From JBDHTQ01 sp039808765 (lineage in GTDB: Bacteria; Pseudomonadota; Alphaproteobacteria; UBA2400), in contig JBDHTQ010000001.1 in assembly GCA_039808765.1 (NCBI GenBank), forward strand, positions 255,726 to 319,725: a stretch of 64,000 bases of DNA, read 5' to 3'. How positions within the stretch are numbered: the stretch's first letter is position 1; each line of letters starts with the position of its first letter. The position numbers and the translations under genes were made by a program. The notes beneath the pieces were generated by a model. It made no database searches. It worked only from the letters and a program-made list of their open reading frames with translations, and was not told where the DNA came from. This document shows positions 7,910-17,841 of this stretch, one piece after another.

Positions 7910-10900
7910 ATGCCAACTCTTCATGCCGATACGGATATTGATCAAGCAGGGCGTAAAAGCGGTTCAGGTCTTACAGCCGACAGCACACTGCGTCAAAATG
8001 ATCTTTTATCCTCATCAACAAGCGACAGTCGTGTTGCCTCTTTTTCCGGCATGACGACGTTACCCCCAAGAGATGTGCAACTGCCGCAGTGGGCCATTTT
8101 ATCTTCAGCAGTTTGGCTGATTATCGCTGTCACTTATTTGCTTACTGTTGCCTTATCGGGTTTTAGTCCCGCATGGACACCTGTTAATATCAGTGGTGTG
8201 CTGGCAGGGTTTTCCGCACCGTTGGTCATCATCTGGTTGATTGCTATTTTGCAGATGCGCTCAATGGAGATTGACGCTGTAACGCTGCCTGTGCGCCGTC
8301 ATCTCAATGCCTTGCTGTTATCAGGCGGAGGGGCAGAAAACCGTGTTAAGCGTGTGATGGATATGTTGGGCGCCCAAACCGAGCAACTTCGCCAAGCTGC
8401 CAATATCGCGCTTGAGGATTCAAGTGCAGCGATGACAGCCTTAACGCGGCAGAGCGCTGATTTACGGAAACTCTCGGCCGAAGCGTTGACGGAAATTGCA
8501 AAAGTAACCAAAGGAGCCGAGCAGACCATTAAAAGTTTGCATGACGCGCTTGCTCAATTAAACAGCCAAAGTGGTGCTGAACGCGAACGCACTTTGGCTC
8601 TTGTGACGGAGCTTGAAAAACACACGCGCGAAGTGTTGGGGCAGGTGGATGAACTAACGGGTAAATATGAATCAAAACTCTCCCATCTGAACGAAACCGC
8701 GGGTCAAATTGAAGGGCGCGCGCGTTCAATCGTTTCACTGACCGATGAACTGGATACCAATTTGGAAACGGCAGCTTCGTCTACTTTACGCGATTTGGAT
8801 CGGCTTGAAGGCGTAGTAGCAGAATTGGGACAACGCAGTGCCGCCATTGCTCACCAGATCAATCGGCCCGTTGAATCATTGGAGCGAGCGGCTGATCAGT
8901 TGGATCAAAACATGCGTCAATCGCAAGAAATTTTAAATAGCGCTACTTATTCGTTGGAAAAAGTAGGTGCAACGGCACTCACACGCTCTGAAAATCTGGT
9001 TGATATTCTCTCTGATCGTGTAAGCAATATGGAGTTGATTGGCGCTAAGCTTATTTCTGTCGGTACCTCAGCTCAGTCCGAGAGTGGTCGTCATGTGGCC
9101 GAGTTGGAAAAAATCTTACAGCGTCTTAATCAAGATACCGTGCGTGGCGAACAGTCTATTCGTGATGCGATTGCTGCTTTCGATCAATCGGCTGCGTCAG
9201 CTGTTGAATCTTCAGAGGGTATTGCCGAAAAACTGTTTGCTGGTGCGCGTAATTTTGAAACATCATATACCAAGGGTGCTGAACATTTTGACGTGATTAT
9301 CAAAAATTTTGATGATCAAGTTAATCGCCTGAATGATTCATCCACCAATGCGCAGCAGCGATTTATCACTGTTCAAACGGATTTGACAGCCGCACAGGAC
9401 CGCTTATCCGCGCAATTGCAAACATTTGAAAAAGCCAATGCTTTTTTCAACGATTTTATCGAACAGACCGTAAAAAATACACAATTACTTCACGCTGCTT
9501 CGTTGTCGGCTCAAAAAGAGGCCAGTCATTTATTGCAATCCGGGGATCAAACCCGTGCGTCGATTGAGGCAATGGCTGAAAAGCTGATTGAGCAACAAGC
9601 AACTGTGCAAGTGTTGTCAACAACAGTTGGTGAACAGGTTCAATCTTTAACAGATACCTTAAAAACGCAGCAACATGTGTTGCAAGCCGCCGCCGCCCAA
9701 TCCGGTGAGCAAGGCGATGTTATGCGCAAGAATCTTCAAACTCAGGTAGAGTCAATGGGCCTGGCCGGGCTAGAGATTGAAGAAAAACTCCAAGCTGTAT
9801 ATCAGAAAATAAAACGTGAGAGCGATGCTTTTGAACAGCATGTGTTGAAGCTTGAAGAAAATATCAAGGGTTCGTCACACGAAATTTCCCAGCAAAATGA
9901 TACAATCAGTCAATTACATAAGGCATTTGTTCAAAATCATGAAGAACTTGCTGAGTTGTCACAAGCAAATACGTCCCAGCTTAACGCTATTCTTGTGCAG
10001 TTTAGTAATAATCGTGAAAAGAGTGAGCAAACTTTAACCGATCTTGAGGCCCGCATTACACACCTTACCGAAGAGGTTTTAAAAGCAGGGCACCTGCTTC
10101 GTCATGACGCAACAAAAACAACCGAAGCTCAAGCTGCGATTGCGCGAGATTCTGAACATGCTCACATGAAAGTTGAAGGTTTGTTACAACAGCTCCGTGA
10201 TCTCGTTACGGGGCTGAGCACAGCCGAAAAAGCATTAGTAGATCAAGAGCAAACAGCAACCCTTGTTTTTGACGCTGCGCAGGAAAAAGCGGAGCAGGCT
10301 TCACAAAAATTTACAACGCAGCAACAAAATATTGTGGCAGGAATTGACTCTTATACTCATGCTGTAGAGCAGGGATGCTTGCTCTTGCGTGATGAACAGG
10401 CACAAATTACCACACTTTCACATAACTTGAGTGAACAGCATCTTGATTATGCTCAAATCGTTGAGAACAGCGTTAAATCGCTCTCCGATGCCACACGCCA
10501 CTTAGAACAAATCAGTGGAGAAGGGCGTATGCATCTCGCGAGCGCCGAGGGTGATATTGAACGTGCTTCAACCCTGTTACAAACGGAAAGTCGAAGCAGT
10601 ATTGCTGCGATTGAAATGATCGAGAATGCGCTGACTCAAGCTACAAGCCTAACCCAAGAAAAAACTGAGTCATCACGGCTTTCGGTTATGGCTCTGCAAG
10701 ATGACTTGCAAAACTTCACATTGCATTTGGTTGATGTGATGGATGAGTCTAGGCGGCTGGCAGCAACACTTGAAAATCATAACCAGCAAACCCAAAAATC
10801 GGGTGAAAATATTGCCACTCTTACCCAACAGCTTGGTGAATCGTCTAGCAGTAGCCAGGAATATATTCAGAAACTAACTCAGGTAACGCGATTGCAAAGT

Positions 10901-13900
10901 GAAGCAACAGACGAGCTTTTGCAACGTATTACATCATCTGATGAAGCGTTGCGTACAGCTCTCCGTCATTATGAAGATGCTGGTGCGACCATTGAAAGTC
11001 ACACAGATCATGTTCAAAGTGTTTTGAAAGATGTTGCAATTCAGCTCCGTGAAAATGCGCATGAATGCATCACAAAACTTGATCAGGCATCGCAACATCT
11101 TGACGGTCTTGGTGATGTGTTCAGTGAGACGGGGCGTGTCATCGACACCAAGCTTAATGCGTTTGATACTCAGATTTCTGCATTAGACCAGACATCGGCT
11201 GAGGTGAGTGAAAGCCTTACACGTCGCCAGACCGAGATTGAGACCTCGATTGAAAAGCTTGCCACGTCTTTGGATCATGTGGTTACCAAGATTGATCTTC
11301 TTGGCCAGAAGACTCTTGAAAATGATGAAAAGCTTTCTATGTTTTCTTTAACACTTGATCATAAATCGGAAGAGTTTGGCAAGATTCACTCTGCTGCATT
11401 GACTTCCCATGCGGCTTTAATCAACAAGGTTGATGAAACTGTTTCAACCTACACAGGTTGGCAGAGTGCACTAAAAGGTGTCGAGGATCAGCTTAGTTCT
11501 TCGGCTGACTATTTTAAAATTCAGCTTGATCGCTCTTATGACGACCTTAAAGAAAAAAGTACGCATTCTGCTGAAGTGTTTGATGAGACACTTTCTAAAG
11601 TGACTAAACTCACTGAAAAACTAACACACTCCACAGATGCTCATCAGGCAACGATGGGAGTGTTCTCTTCAACAATTCAGCAATTAAGTGACGAAATAGA
11701 TTCACTCCATAATCGTATTGATGAAAGCTTGACAAGAATTTCCCGTCAAAGCGACTTTTCAAAAGAGCAATGGAATGATTCAGTGCGTCAACTCAGCGAT
11801 CTTTCATCATCGATCGAAAAGACAGGCGTTTCTGTGCAGCAGCATTACAGTGCATTGCAACAGGCTGGCCACCTTACAGACAGCCAATTTAAGACATTGT
11901 CTGAATCGCTTGCACTACATCTGGATAAAGTTGCGGCGCTTACATCAAGTTTTAAAAATCAGGAAACGGGATTGCAGGATTCAATTCAGTCACTTCATAG
12001 CGAGATTGACGATACGTACGTGCGCTACCGTCAACTTACACGTGAAATTGAAACTGTGTGTAACGATAATACACAGAAATTGGCCACCAGTAATGATCTT
12101 TTTCAAGAGAGTATAAACAATATTTCAAGAACGACGGATATATTTGAAGATCGGCTTAAAACCGCCGCGCAATATGTGGCAGACAAATCAGTAGATCTTT
12201 CGCAACACAACACGAACACGTTGAGCGAACTTAATGGTATTATTCTCAAGATGAATGAGGTCATGGGAGCCAGTGCTGATTCTCAACGAACACTTGAAGA
12301 GCATGTCCAAACCAACGAACGAATGGTCAAAGGGTTGAGCGAAATTTCTCTGGTCACGAGTGAGACACTTGATACAACAGTGCAAAAAATGGCCATTCTC
12401 GCACAGCAAGTTGTGTCGGATCGTGAAAAAATGGCAGATGTGTCTGAAAAAATTGAAAAACAACAAACGTCTCTGCATCAGGCTGCTCAATCGATGATGG
12501 ATTTGATGCGTATGGTTGAGACACAGATCAAAAAATCTGGTGCATCTACTGTTGATATGATTGAAAGCAGCGAAGGACGAATGAGCGCTGCCGCTCAGTC
12601 TTTGGCCCATCATTTCATAAAATTGTATGAGCAAAATGAACAGCTCTACACACAAATAAAAACATTTTCTGCTGACTTTATCACTGCTAGCGATGCGTTG
12701 CGTTTGAGTGGGCAAGAAGTTGGTTCCGAATTACAGTCAATGAGCCAGAATTTGCATCTTCATGCGCTTGATCTCACCGCCTCCGGGCAACAATTTGACC
12801 GTGAGCTTAGCAATCGTTTGAGCAACATTGAAACAACTCACAACAACATTGATCAATATTTCTCTGTCTTTAATCGTCATCTCGCTGAGCTGGATACGCG
12901 CACCAACAGTTATTTAATTGATATGAACAAACGATCTGAGGAAGGCTTCCATCGTTTGCAACAGGGTGTCGATGCTCTTGAAGTGCTCCCAAAACGCATT
13001 CATGAAGCACAGAACCTGTTGCAAGAACAGCTCGATCATGCGCGTCAACAACTGTCTGTTCTGCAAGACGAGTTGGCAGAAGTTGGCCATCACGTTAAAA
13101 ATGCGCTTCAGGAAGCGACGCAGGATTCTTCAACGTTTATGGCGAAACTGCGTGAAAATGGAGAAGCCGGTCGCTTGGCAGCCCATGAGCTGATTGATAT
13201 CAGCACGACGCTAGGTGGCCATGCAGAAAAGTTATGGTCTACTGTTCGCGATGCGGCAAAGCATGGAACGGGCGATCTTGAAACGCTGGTTGATCGTCTT
13301 GATGTCGTTGATGGAGAAGGGCTGGCACGTGTGGAAACACTGCGTGACGAGCTTAATTTGTTGGTTGAGACCATCGAAAAACTTTCAACTGAAGTCAATA
13401 TCTCGCTCGAAGGTGTAACCGAGAGAACCTTCTCTCTTGCGCAAAACAGCTCCAACATTTTTGACCAGTTAAAGAAAGATATGGCTGATGGCGCTGATAA
13501 AATTGAACAAACAACAGCTTATGCAAAGGATAACTTCACATCGGCTGTGGCGATGCTTGTTAACCATCAAAACGGCATCGAACTTACCAGTGAAAAGCTT
13601 TCGCAACAGATGTTCAGCTTAAAAACACAGCTCACTCAGTTGATGGATGGTCTGAATGGTGTAGACAGTCGGATTGGGCATGTTGAGCCGATTCTTGATA
13701 TGCAGCATGCCAAGTTGAGCGCTTTCCTGTCTTCTCTTGACCATACTCTCGGTCAGCTGACGTCACTGCAAATACAAACGCAAAGCTTGGCTCAGGAACA
13801 TATGGCTCTTTCTAATCAGGTGCAGATTCAAGAGGATCGCCTTCTGCTTACAGCCAGTACTCTTGAGGGGCGTGTGAGCCACATTGATGAACTGATGTCG

Positions 13901-14962
13901 GCTGGTGTTTATGATCGTCTGCAACACGCTGTGGACCATGCATCCATACTTGAGAAAAGCTTGAGTGATGTTCGCGAAAAGAGCGAAGAGATGGATGTTA
14001 TTCTTAACAAGCTGGATAACCGCGTGCGGAGTGAAGTTAATGCACTGAAAACAGCCGAAACTGATCTTGCGAAAACCTCTGACCGGTCAGTTGCTGCACT
14101 GCTGGATGTGGGGACGGCGCTCAGTGCAACGCTTAGCCAGCTTCAGAAGGGTGGGCATTTGACCCAGCAAGAGCTTCAGAAAACTGAATTGGAAACAAAA
14201 GCCCTCGTGAGCAATCTTTCATGTATGAAAGAAAATGTTCAACAATTGTTGAGCGGAGTTTCTGGTGATTTAAATGCCTGGCAAACGCGCATGAGCGATC
14301 AACTTAATATGCTTCAAGAGCAATTGTCTCGCACCCAAGAAGAGTCAAAAAAGAGTGAGCAACGCTTATCATTGCCAATGTCTGTGCATCCACAAGTTTC
14401 AAGCGATCATGAAATGATACCGTCACGTTTGCGTACGCTTTTGCCGCCGCGAATTAAAGACAGTATTGTGCCTCCCCCTTCGGCTATGTCTGAACGAGCA
14501 ATGAATAGTAGTCAATTGGCGGCAGAGTCCCTTAATGCCGTTGCAGTTGATCTTTATCGTTTATTGTATGCAGAATCCCCGATTTTACGCAGGGACATGA
14601 AACAGCCCCTTTCTCGTCTTAAGCCCATGAGTCGTGAAGATGCACGCACCTACACGCGCACAATACTCGAGTTAAAGCGCGATGTTATGCGCACTATTAT
14701 GCCCGAGTTCTATGCCAAGAATGCAGAGTTTAAGCAGTATGTTGACCGTTTTATGATGCGTTATGAACAGCATTATGCCACGTTGGCAAAAGATCAATCA
14801 GGCTCAACAATTGCTGCTGCTGTGATGTGGAAAGCAGGTGAACTTGGTCAGCTCTACACCCTTTTCGTCGATGTTCTCGATAAAGTTGATCGTACGAAAA
14901 TTGAACGCAAGGCCGAAAATCAAGAAAGTCCTCATTCTAAAAATGCTCAATCAGCATCCTAG
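7910..14962 (+). CDS. Giant two-TM coiled-coil protein, TipN/GPR-like polarity-factor candidate
   Basis: This is an inner-membrane-anchored protein of about 2350 residues. The ATG at 7910 follows AAGGTGA at good spacing and is preferred over the GTG at 7901. Residues 1-58 are polar and cytoplasmic. Two membrane segments lie at about 61-83 and 95-116. From about 125 to about 2160 the sequence is almost all helical, rich in Gln, Ser, Glu, Leu and Thr with heptad-like spacing, as in apolipoprotein/MCP-like coiled coils. A Pro-rich linker (PPPSAMS) leads to a compact C-terminal domain (residues about 2180-2325) with the pattern VDLYRLLYAESPILRRDM and ELKRDVMRTIMPEFYA. The closest known architecture is that of alphaproteobacterial polarity proteins: Caulobacter TipN (two N-terminal TMs plus coiled coil) and Agrobacterium growth pole ring protein GPR (over 2000 residues). 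It lies directly before a small gene and ftsE-ftsX, fitting a role in growth or division. Homology to either protein is not shown. Confidence 0.9.
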   Translation: MPTLHADTDIDQAGRKSGSGLTADSTLRQNDLLSSSTSDSRVASFSGMTTLPPRDVQLPQWAILSSAVWLIIAVTYLLTVALSGFSPAWTPVNISGVLAGFSAPLVIIWLIAILQMRSMEIDAVTLPVRRHLNALLLSGGGAENRVKRVMDMLGAQTEQLRQAANIALEDSSAAMTALTRQSADLRKLSAEALTEIAKVTKGAEQTIKSLHDALAQLNSQSGAERERTLALVTELEKHTREVLGQVDELTGKYESKLSHLNETAGQIEGRARSIVSLTDELDTNLETAASSTLRDLDRLEGVVAELGQRSAAIAHQINRPVESLERAADQLDQNMRQSQEILNSATYSLEKVGATALTRSENLVDILSDRVSNMELIGAKLISVGTSAQSESGRHVAELEKILQRLNQDTVRGEQSIRDAIAAFDQSAASAVESSEGIAEKLFAGARNFETSYTKGAEHFDVIIKNFDDQVNRLNDSSTNAQQRFITVQTDLTAAQDRLSAQLQTFEKANAFFNDFIEQTVKNTQLLHAASLSAQKEASHLLQSGDQTRASIEAMAEKLIEQQATVQVLSTTVGEQVQSLTDTLKTQQHVLQAAAAQSGEQGDVMRKNLQTQVESMGLAGLEIEEKLQAVYQKIKRESDAFEQHVLKLEENIKGSSHEISQQNDTISQLHKAFVQNHEELAELSQANTSQLNAILVQFSNNREKSEQTLTDLEARITHLTEEVLKAGHLLRHDATKTTEAQAAIARDSEHAHMKVEGLLQQLRDLVTGLSTAEKALVDQEQTATLVFDAAQEKAEQASQKFTTQQQNIVAGIDSYTHAVEQGCLLLRDEQAQITTLSHNLSEQHLDYAQIVENSVKSLSDATRHLEQISGEGRMHLASAEGDIERASTLLQTESRSSIAAIEMIENALTQATSLTQEKTESSRLSVMALQDDLQNFTLHLVDVMDESRRLAATLENHNQQTQKSGENIATLTQQLGESSSSSQEYIQKLTQVTRLQSEATDELLQRITSSDEALRTALRHYEDAGATIESHTDHVQSVLKDVAIQLRENAHECITKLDQASQHLDGLGDVFSETGRVIDTKLNAFDTQISALDQTSAEVSESLTRRQTEIETSIEKLATSLDHVVTKIDLLGQKTLENDEKLSMFSLTLDHKSEEFGKIHSAALTSHAALINKVDETVSTYTGWQSALKGVEDQLSSSADYFKIQLDRSYDDLKEKSTHSAEVFDETLSKVTKLTEKLTHSTDAHQATMGVFSSTIQQLSDEIDSLHNRIDESLTRISRQSDFSKEQWNDSVRQLSDLSSSIEKTGVSVQQHYSALQQAGHLTDSQFKTLSESLALHLDKVAALTSSFKNQETGLQDSIQSLHSEIDDTYVRYRQLTREIETVCNDNTQKLATSNDLFQESINNISRTTDIFEDRLKTAAQYVADKSVDLSQHNTNTLSELNGIILKMNEVMGASADSQRTLEEHVQTNERMVKGLSEISLVTSETLDTTVQKMAILAQQVVSDREKMADVSEKIEKQQTSLHQAAQSMMDLMRMVETQIKKSGASTVDMIESSEGRMSAAAQSLAHHFIKLYEQNEQLYTQIKTFSADFITASDALRLSGQEVGSELQSMSQNLHLHALDLTASGQQFDRELSNRLSNIETTHNNIDQYFSVFNRHLAELDTRTNSYLIDMNKRSEEGFHRLQQGVDALEVLPKRIHEAQNLLQEQLDHARQQLSVLQDELAEVGHHVKNALQEATQDSSTFMAKLRENGEAGRLAAHELIDISTTLGGHAEKLWSTVRDAAKHGTGDLETLVDRLDVVDGEGLARVETLRDELNLLVETIEKLSTEVNISLEGVTERTFSLAQNSSNIFDQLKKDMADGADKIEQTTAYAKDNFTSAVAMLVNHQNGIELTSEKLSQQMFSLKTQLTQLMDGLNGVDSRIGHVEPILDMQHAKLSAFLSSLDHTLGQLTSLQIQTQSLAQEHMALSNQVQIQEDRLLLTASTLEGRVSHIDELMSAGVYDRLQHAVDHASILEKSLSDVREKSEEMDVILNKLDNRVRSEVNALKTAETDLAKTSDRSVAALLDVGTALSATLSQLQKGGHLTQQELQKTELETKALVSNLSCMKENVQQLLSGVSGDLNAWQTRMSDQLNMLQEQLSRTQEESKKSEQRLSLPMSVHPQVSSDHEMIPSRLRTLLPPRIKDSIVPPPSAMSERAMNSSQLAAESLNAVAVDLYRLLYAESPILRRDMKQPLSRLKPMSREDARTYTRTILELKRDVMRTIMPEFYAKNAEFKQYVDRFMMRYEQHYATLAKDQSGSTIAAAVMWKAGELGQLYTLFVDVLDKVDRTKIERKAENQESPHSKNAQSAS

Positions 14963-15057
14963 AGCGCATCCCCCGAAGATAGGCATGCTCTTTTTTATTT
15001 TTTTGATGCAAATACGTCGTCAAAAATGGTGTCTGCGATTTCATCTTTTCGGGATTT
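14961..15057 (+). terminator. Terminator-like diverged copy of the three-hairpin element
   Basis: This copy begins inside the stop codon of the giant gene. Its first hairpin (AGAGC...GCTCT) is followed by TTTTTATTTTTTT, a good intrinsic terminator. The next segments (GATGCAAATACGTCGTC, and the end TCATCTTTTCGGGATTT) match the second and third parts of the element at 5719-5920. The middle palindrome and third hairpin have decayed. It probably separates the transcription of the giant gene from the ftsEX operon. Confidence 0.75.
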
Positions 15058-15085
15058 TCTCTCGTCATTTGGGCAAGTGTGAGGC

Positions 15086-15478
15086 ATGAAAAAGTTTTTC
15101 ATAAGTGTGCTGGTTAGTTTGCTGGTCATCGTGATGGGTGGGGTGATGGGGGGACTATATCTCTTTCATTCACTTTCCACTGTGCCCTCATCGGTACAGC
15201 CCACCGTTACAACTCTTGAGCAACCCTCATCCATGAACGTTTCGGCCTCTGACTCGTCAACCACTAACACCCAAGCAGAGGTGCAATCCACCGACGAAGC
15301 TGCAAATAAAGACGCAGCGGGATCATTGCAGCAACAAGGTTTGTCGATTGGCCAATCTTTTTTACGTTGGGCACTTGATGCGCCGGGTGTTGATCCCATG
15401 ACGACAGCCGCGCCTGCTCAGGCCGAGCCATCGCCACAAGACCAACAGCAGCCCGCCCAACCATCGGAGGAAAAATGA
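15086..15478 (+). CDS. Single-pass membrane protein upstream of ftsE (130 aa)
   Basis: Residues 1-29 form a basic start and one hydrophobic segment (FFISVLVSLLVIVMGGVMGG) that anchors the protein with the rest in the periplasm. The remaining 100 residues are Ser/Thr/Pro/Gln-rich and low in complexity. The exception is a short segment around residues 83-100 (LQQQGLSIGQSFLRWALDAPG) that looks ordered. The stop overlaps the ftsE start as ATGA, so the gene is translationally coupled to ftsE-ftsX. That context suggests a partner or regulator of FtsEX, but no family is recognised and this is inference. Confidence 0.7.
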   Translation: MKKFFISVLVSLLVIVMGGVMGGLYLFHSLSTVPSSVQPTVTTLEQPSSMNVSASDSSTTNTQAEVQSTDEAANKDAAGSLQQQGLSIGQSFLRWALDAPGVDPMTTAAPAQAEPSPQDQQQPAQPSEEK

Positions 15479-16155
15479 TCTGTTTTGAATCCGTCGGGTT
15501 GAGGTATGGTACTGGACCGGAAGTTTTAAAAGATATTACATTTACGCTTGAGCATGGGTCGTTTCACTTTCTCACCGGGGCCAGTGGAGCGGGAAAATCA
15601 TCTTTGTTGCGCTTGCTCTATCTTGCGCATCGTCCCTCACGCGGTTTGATCAACATGTTTGGGCAGGATGTTGTCAGCTTGCCGCGCGAAAAATTGCCCG
15701 AATTGCGCCGTCAAGTGGGGGTCGTTTTTCAAGATTTCAGACTCTTGAACCATTTAAATGTGCTCGAGAATGTTGCTCTTCCATTACGGGCTTCTGGTCA
15801 GCCGGAAAAAGCGGCAATGGCGCATGTGAGTGAGCTGTTGCACTGGATTGGTCTTGGGGATGTTTTGCAGTCAAAACCGACTATTCTCTCGGGTGGACAG
15901 CAACAACGGGTTGCTATTGCACGCGCAGTGATCAATCGTCCGCGCTTGTTGTTGGCAGACGAACCAACAGGCAATGTCGATAACACCATCGCATTACGCC
16001 TGCTATATCTCTTTGAAGAGCTAAATCGGTTGGGCACAACGGTTGTTATTGCAACGCATAACGAAGCGATGATCCGGAGGTTTCGCTATCCCCATTTGCA
16101 CATCGAACAGGGACATCTTGTGCAGTACATGCCAGACTGGCAGAGTGAATCATGA
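15475..16155 (+). CDS. ftsE: Cell division ATP-binding protein FtsE
   Basis: FtsE is the ATPase of the FtsEX complex, which couples the cytoplasmic division machinery to periplasmic peptidoglycan hydrolysis. The protein is 226 residues, the usual length. It carries the Walker A motif GASGAGKSSL (residues about 40), Q-loop FQDFRLL, signature LSGGQQQRVAIARAV, Walker B LLLADEPTGNVD and H-loop ATHNE. The start overlaps the preceding small gene by four bases and the end overlaps ftsX by four bases. An ATP-binding protein of another transporter is possible on sequence alone, but the FtsX partner settles it. Confidence 0.95.
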   Translation: MICFESVGLRYGTGPEVLKDITFTLEHGSFHFLTGASGAGKSSLLRLLYLAHRPSRGLINMFGQDVVSLPREKLPELRRQVGVVFQDFRLLNHLNVLENVALPLRASGQPEKAAMAHVSELLHWIGLGDVLQSKPTILSGGQQQRVAIARAVINRPRLLLADEPTGNVDNTIALRLLYLFEELNRLGTTVVIATHNEAMIRRFRYPHLHIEQGHLVQYMPDWQSES

Positions 16156-17054
16156 TGAAAATTCGCTCGTTTTTTTCGCTTTTTTTTGCCCCTTCGCTGG
16201 CTCTTGAGCGCGATGATTCCAGCGATTATCTTTCATTGGTTATGGTCTTGTTGGTTATGATGGCAACACTTTTGCTTTCGGGGGCATCGGCGCTCGAAGG
16301 CGGGCTTGTTCAGTGGCGTGGTGATTTAACGGGTCGCATCACCCTTCAGATTTTATATCAAGAAGGAGGTGATTCAATCGATGAGCGTGCAAGCAAAGCC
16401 ATTAGCCTTTTGCAAAAAGCTCAAGGCATAAAAAAAGTTGAACGGGTGAATGATAAGCAAATGTCTGCTTTGTTACAGCCGTGGCTGGGCGAGGGCGATT
16501 TGCCAAATGATTTGCCGATTCCCGCTCTGATCGACATTTCTTTGGTTGGTGCCACCACCCCTCACATCCTTGATGATCTTAAAATGATACTTCAGTCTGT
16601 ACCTCATATTCAGCTCGATGATCATGGTGACTGGTTGCAAGATGTGCGGAAGTTGGTCGATTGGTTGGTTTGGTTGTCGTATGGCTTGGTAATTTTTATC
16701 ACCGGAACCGCAATGTTGATTGTTGTTTTGCTGGTGCGTGCAAATGTGGATCGCCAGTTTGAAATGGTTGAACTTTTGCATTTGGTAGGGGCTACTGATG
16801 CTTTGATTTCGTGGCAATTTGAGCGTCACATGGCTTTGATTACGCTAAAAGGGGGAGTGCTAGGATCTTTTGTTGCGTTTATTGCTGCTTCATTGGTTAG
16901 TCACTTTATATACCAGGCAGAGTTTATGCAGGTCTCTCCGTGGAACCCTGTTGATCATTGGCCGATTTTTGTCCTAATGCCGTGTGTTTTTGTTGTTTTG
17001 GCCTTGCTCTGCGCGAAAAGAGTTTGTCGGCGCATGTTGGTGGAGTTACCGTGA
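16152..17054 (+). CDS. ftsX: Cell division protein FtsX
   Basis: This is the membrane subunit of FtsEX. At 300 residues it shows the expected topology: a cytoplasmic N-terminus, TM1 near residues 27-45 (YLSLVMVLLVMMATLLLSGA), a periplasmic domain of about 120 residues, then three membrane segments (about 172-198, 225-255 and 275-292). The cytoplasmic loop FEMVELLHLVGATD between TM2 and TM3 is a strong family marker. Its start overlaps ftsE (ATGA), and its last base is shared with the next start codon. The downstream acyltransferase gene is a common alphaproteobacterial neighbour. Confidence 0.93.
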   Translation: MMKIRSFFSLFFAPSLALERDDSSDYLSLVMVLLVMMATLLLSGASALEGGLVQWRGDLTGRITLQILYQEGGDSIDERASKAISLLQKAQGIKKVERVNDKQMSALLQPWLGEGDLPNDLPIPALIDISLVGATTPHILDDLKMILQSVPHIQLDDHGDWLQDVRKLVDWLVWLSYGLVIFITGTAMLIVVLLVRANVDRQFEMVELLHLVGATDALISWQFERHMALITLKGGVLGSFVAFIAASLVSHFIYQAEFMQVSPWNPVDHWPIFVLMPCVFVVLALLCAKRVCRRMLVELP

Positions 17055-17779
17055 TGTTGCTGTTTCTTCGCTCGCTCACCTTCCATACTGTTTTTTATCT
17101 ATGGACGATATTTTGTGCTGTTGCGTTGAGCTGGACGTTTTTTATTCCCAGACGACAAATGGTACGGGTTATTCGTGTTTATTTTGCGAGCTTACGTTTT
17201 TTGGAACGCAGTATTTTGGGGCTTAATTACCAAGTTATCGGAAGGGAAAACCTGCCTGACGGGCCATGTCTTCTTGCGATGAAGCATCAATCAACTTACG
17301 AAACCTTCAAACTGTATGAAATTTTTGGTGATGTAGCCATTATCCTCAAGCGTGAGTTGATGTGGATTCCCATATGGGGGTGGTATCAGGCGAAAGCGGG
17401 AATGATCGCGATTGATCGAGGGGCAGGGGTGCAAGCGATGCGCTCCATTGTAAATGGTGCGAAGAAAGCACTCCATGAGCAGCGATCGATAGTGATTTTT
17501 CCGCAAGGAACACGCACACCCCCGGGTGTAAAAAAACCCTATAAATCGGGCATTGCCATTCTTTATGAGCAATTGAGCTTGCCAGTTGTGCCTGTGGCGC
17601 TCAATGCGGGGTGTTTTTGGCCGCGGAAGGCTTTTTTGATAAAATCTGGCACTGTAACGTTTGAAATTTTGCCAGCACTGCTACCCGGGCTTGATCGACA
17701 GGTGATGATGCAACAGCTTGAGCAAAACCTTGAAGCTCACGCACAAACCTTGGTTGTACAGGCAAAACAAAGATCTTAA
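17054..17779 (+). CDS. plsC: 1-acyl-sn-glycerol-3-phosphate acyltransferase (PlsC family)
   Basis: PlsC adds the second acyl chain to make phosphatidic acid at the inner membrane. The 241-residue frame starts at the ATG that overlaps the ftsX stop (TGATG). One N-terminal membrane segment (residues about 5-30) is followed by the acyltransferase domain. The catalytic motif appears as KHQSTYET, an HX4E version of HX4D seen in many alphaproteobacterial relatives, and the second motif is IFPQGTRT in place of FPEGTR. GMIAIDRG and VPVALNAG fit the remaining blocks. With gpsA and accA also present, the window carries three steps of phospholipid synthesis. Confidence 0.92.
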   Translation: MLLFLRSLTFHTVFYLWTIFCAVALSWTFFIPRRQMVRVIRVYFASLRFLERSILGLNYQVIGRENLPDGPCLLAMKHQSTYETFKLYEIFGDVAIILKRELMWIPIWGWYQAKAGMIAIDRGAGVQAMRSIVNGAKKALHEQRSIVIFPQGTRTPPGVKKPYKSGIAILYEQLSLPVVPVALNAGCFWPRKAFLIKSGTVTFEILPALLPGLDRQVMMQQLEQNLEAHAQTLVVQAKQRS

Positions 17780-17806
17780 ATGTCGCAGAAAGTGCAATAA
17801 AAAAGC

Positions 17807-17833
17807 TTGGATGCTGCGTTTAAATCATATAAT
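17807..17833 (+). promoter_or_regulatory. Candidate promoter with -10 TATAAT just before the 17842 gene
   Basis: A perfect TATAAT lies at 17828-17833, with a weak -35 candidate TTGGAT at 17807-17812 (15-base spacer). The ATG at 17842 starts eight bases after the -10 box, where transcription would normally begin, and no ribosome binding site is present. This is consistent with a leaderless mRNA for the small gene that overlaps the recombinase gene. Confidence 0.5.
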
Positions 17834-17841
17834 CTGTGCGC

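Noticed and set aside
12188..12715. Minus-strand frame of 175 codons inside the giant gene
   Set aside because: It is antisense to a continuous coiled-coil reading frame of more than 2300 codons and has a His/Leu/Phe-rich composition typical of antisense shadows.
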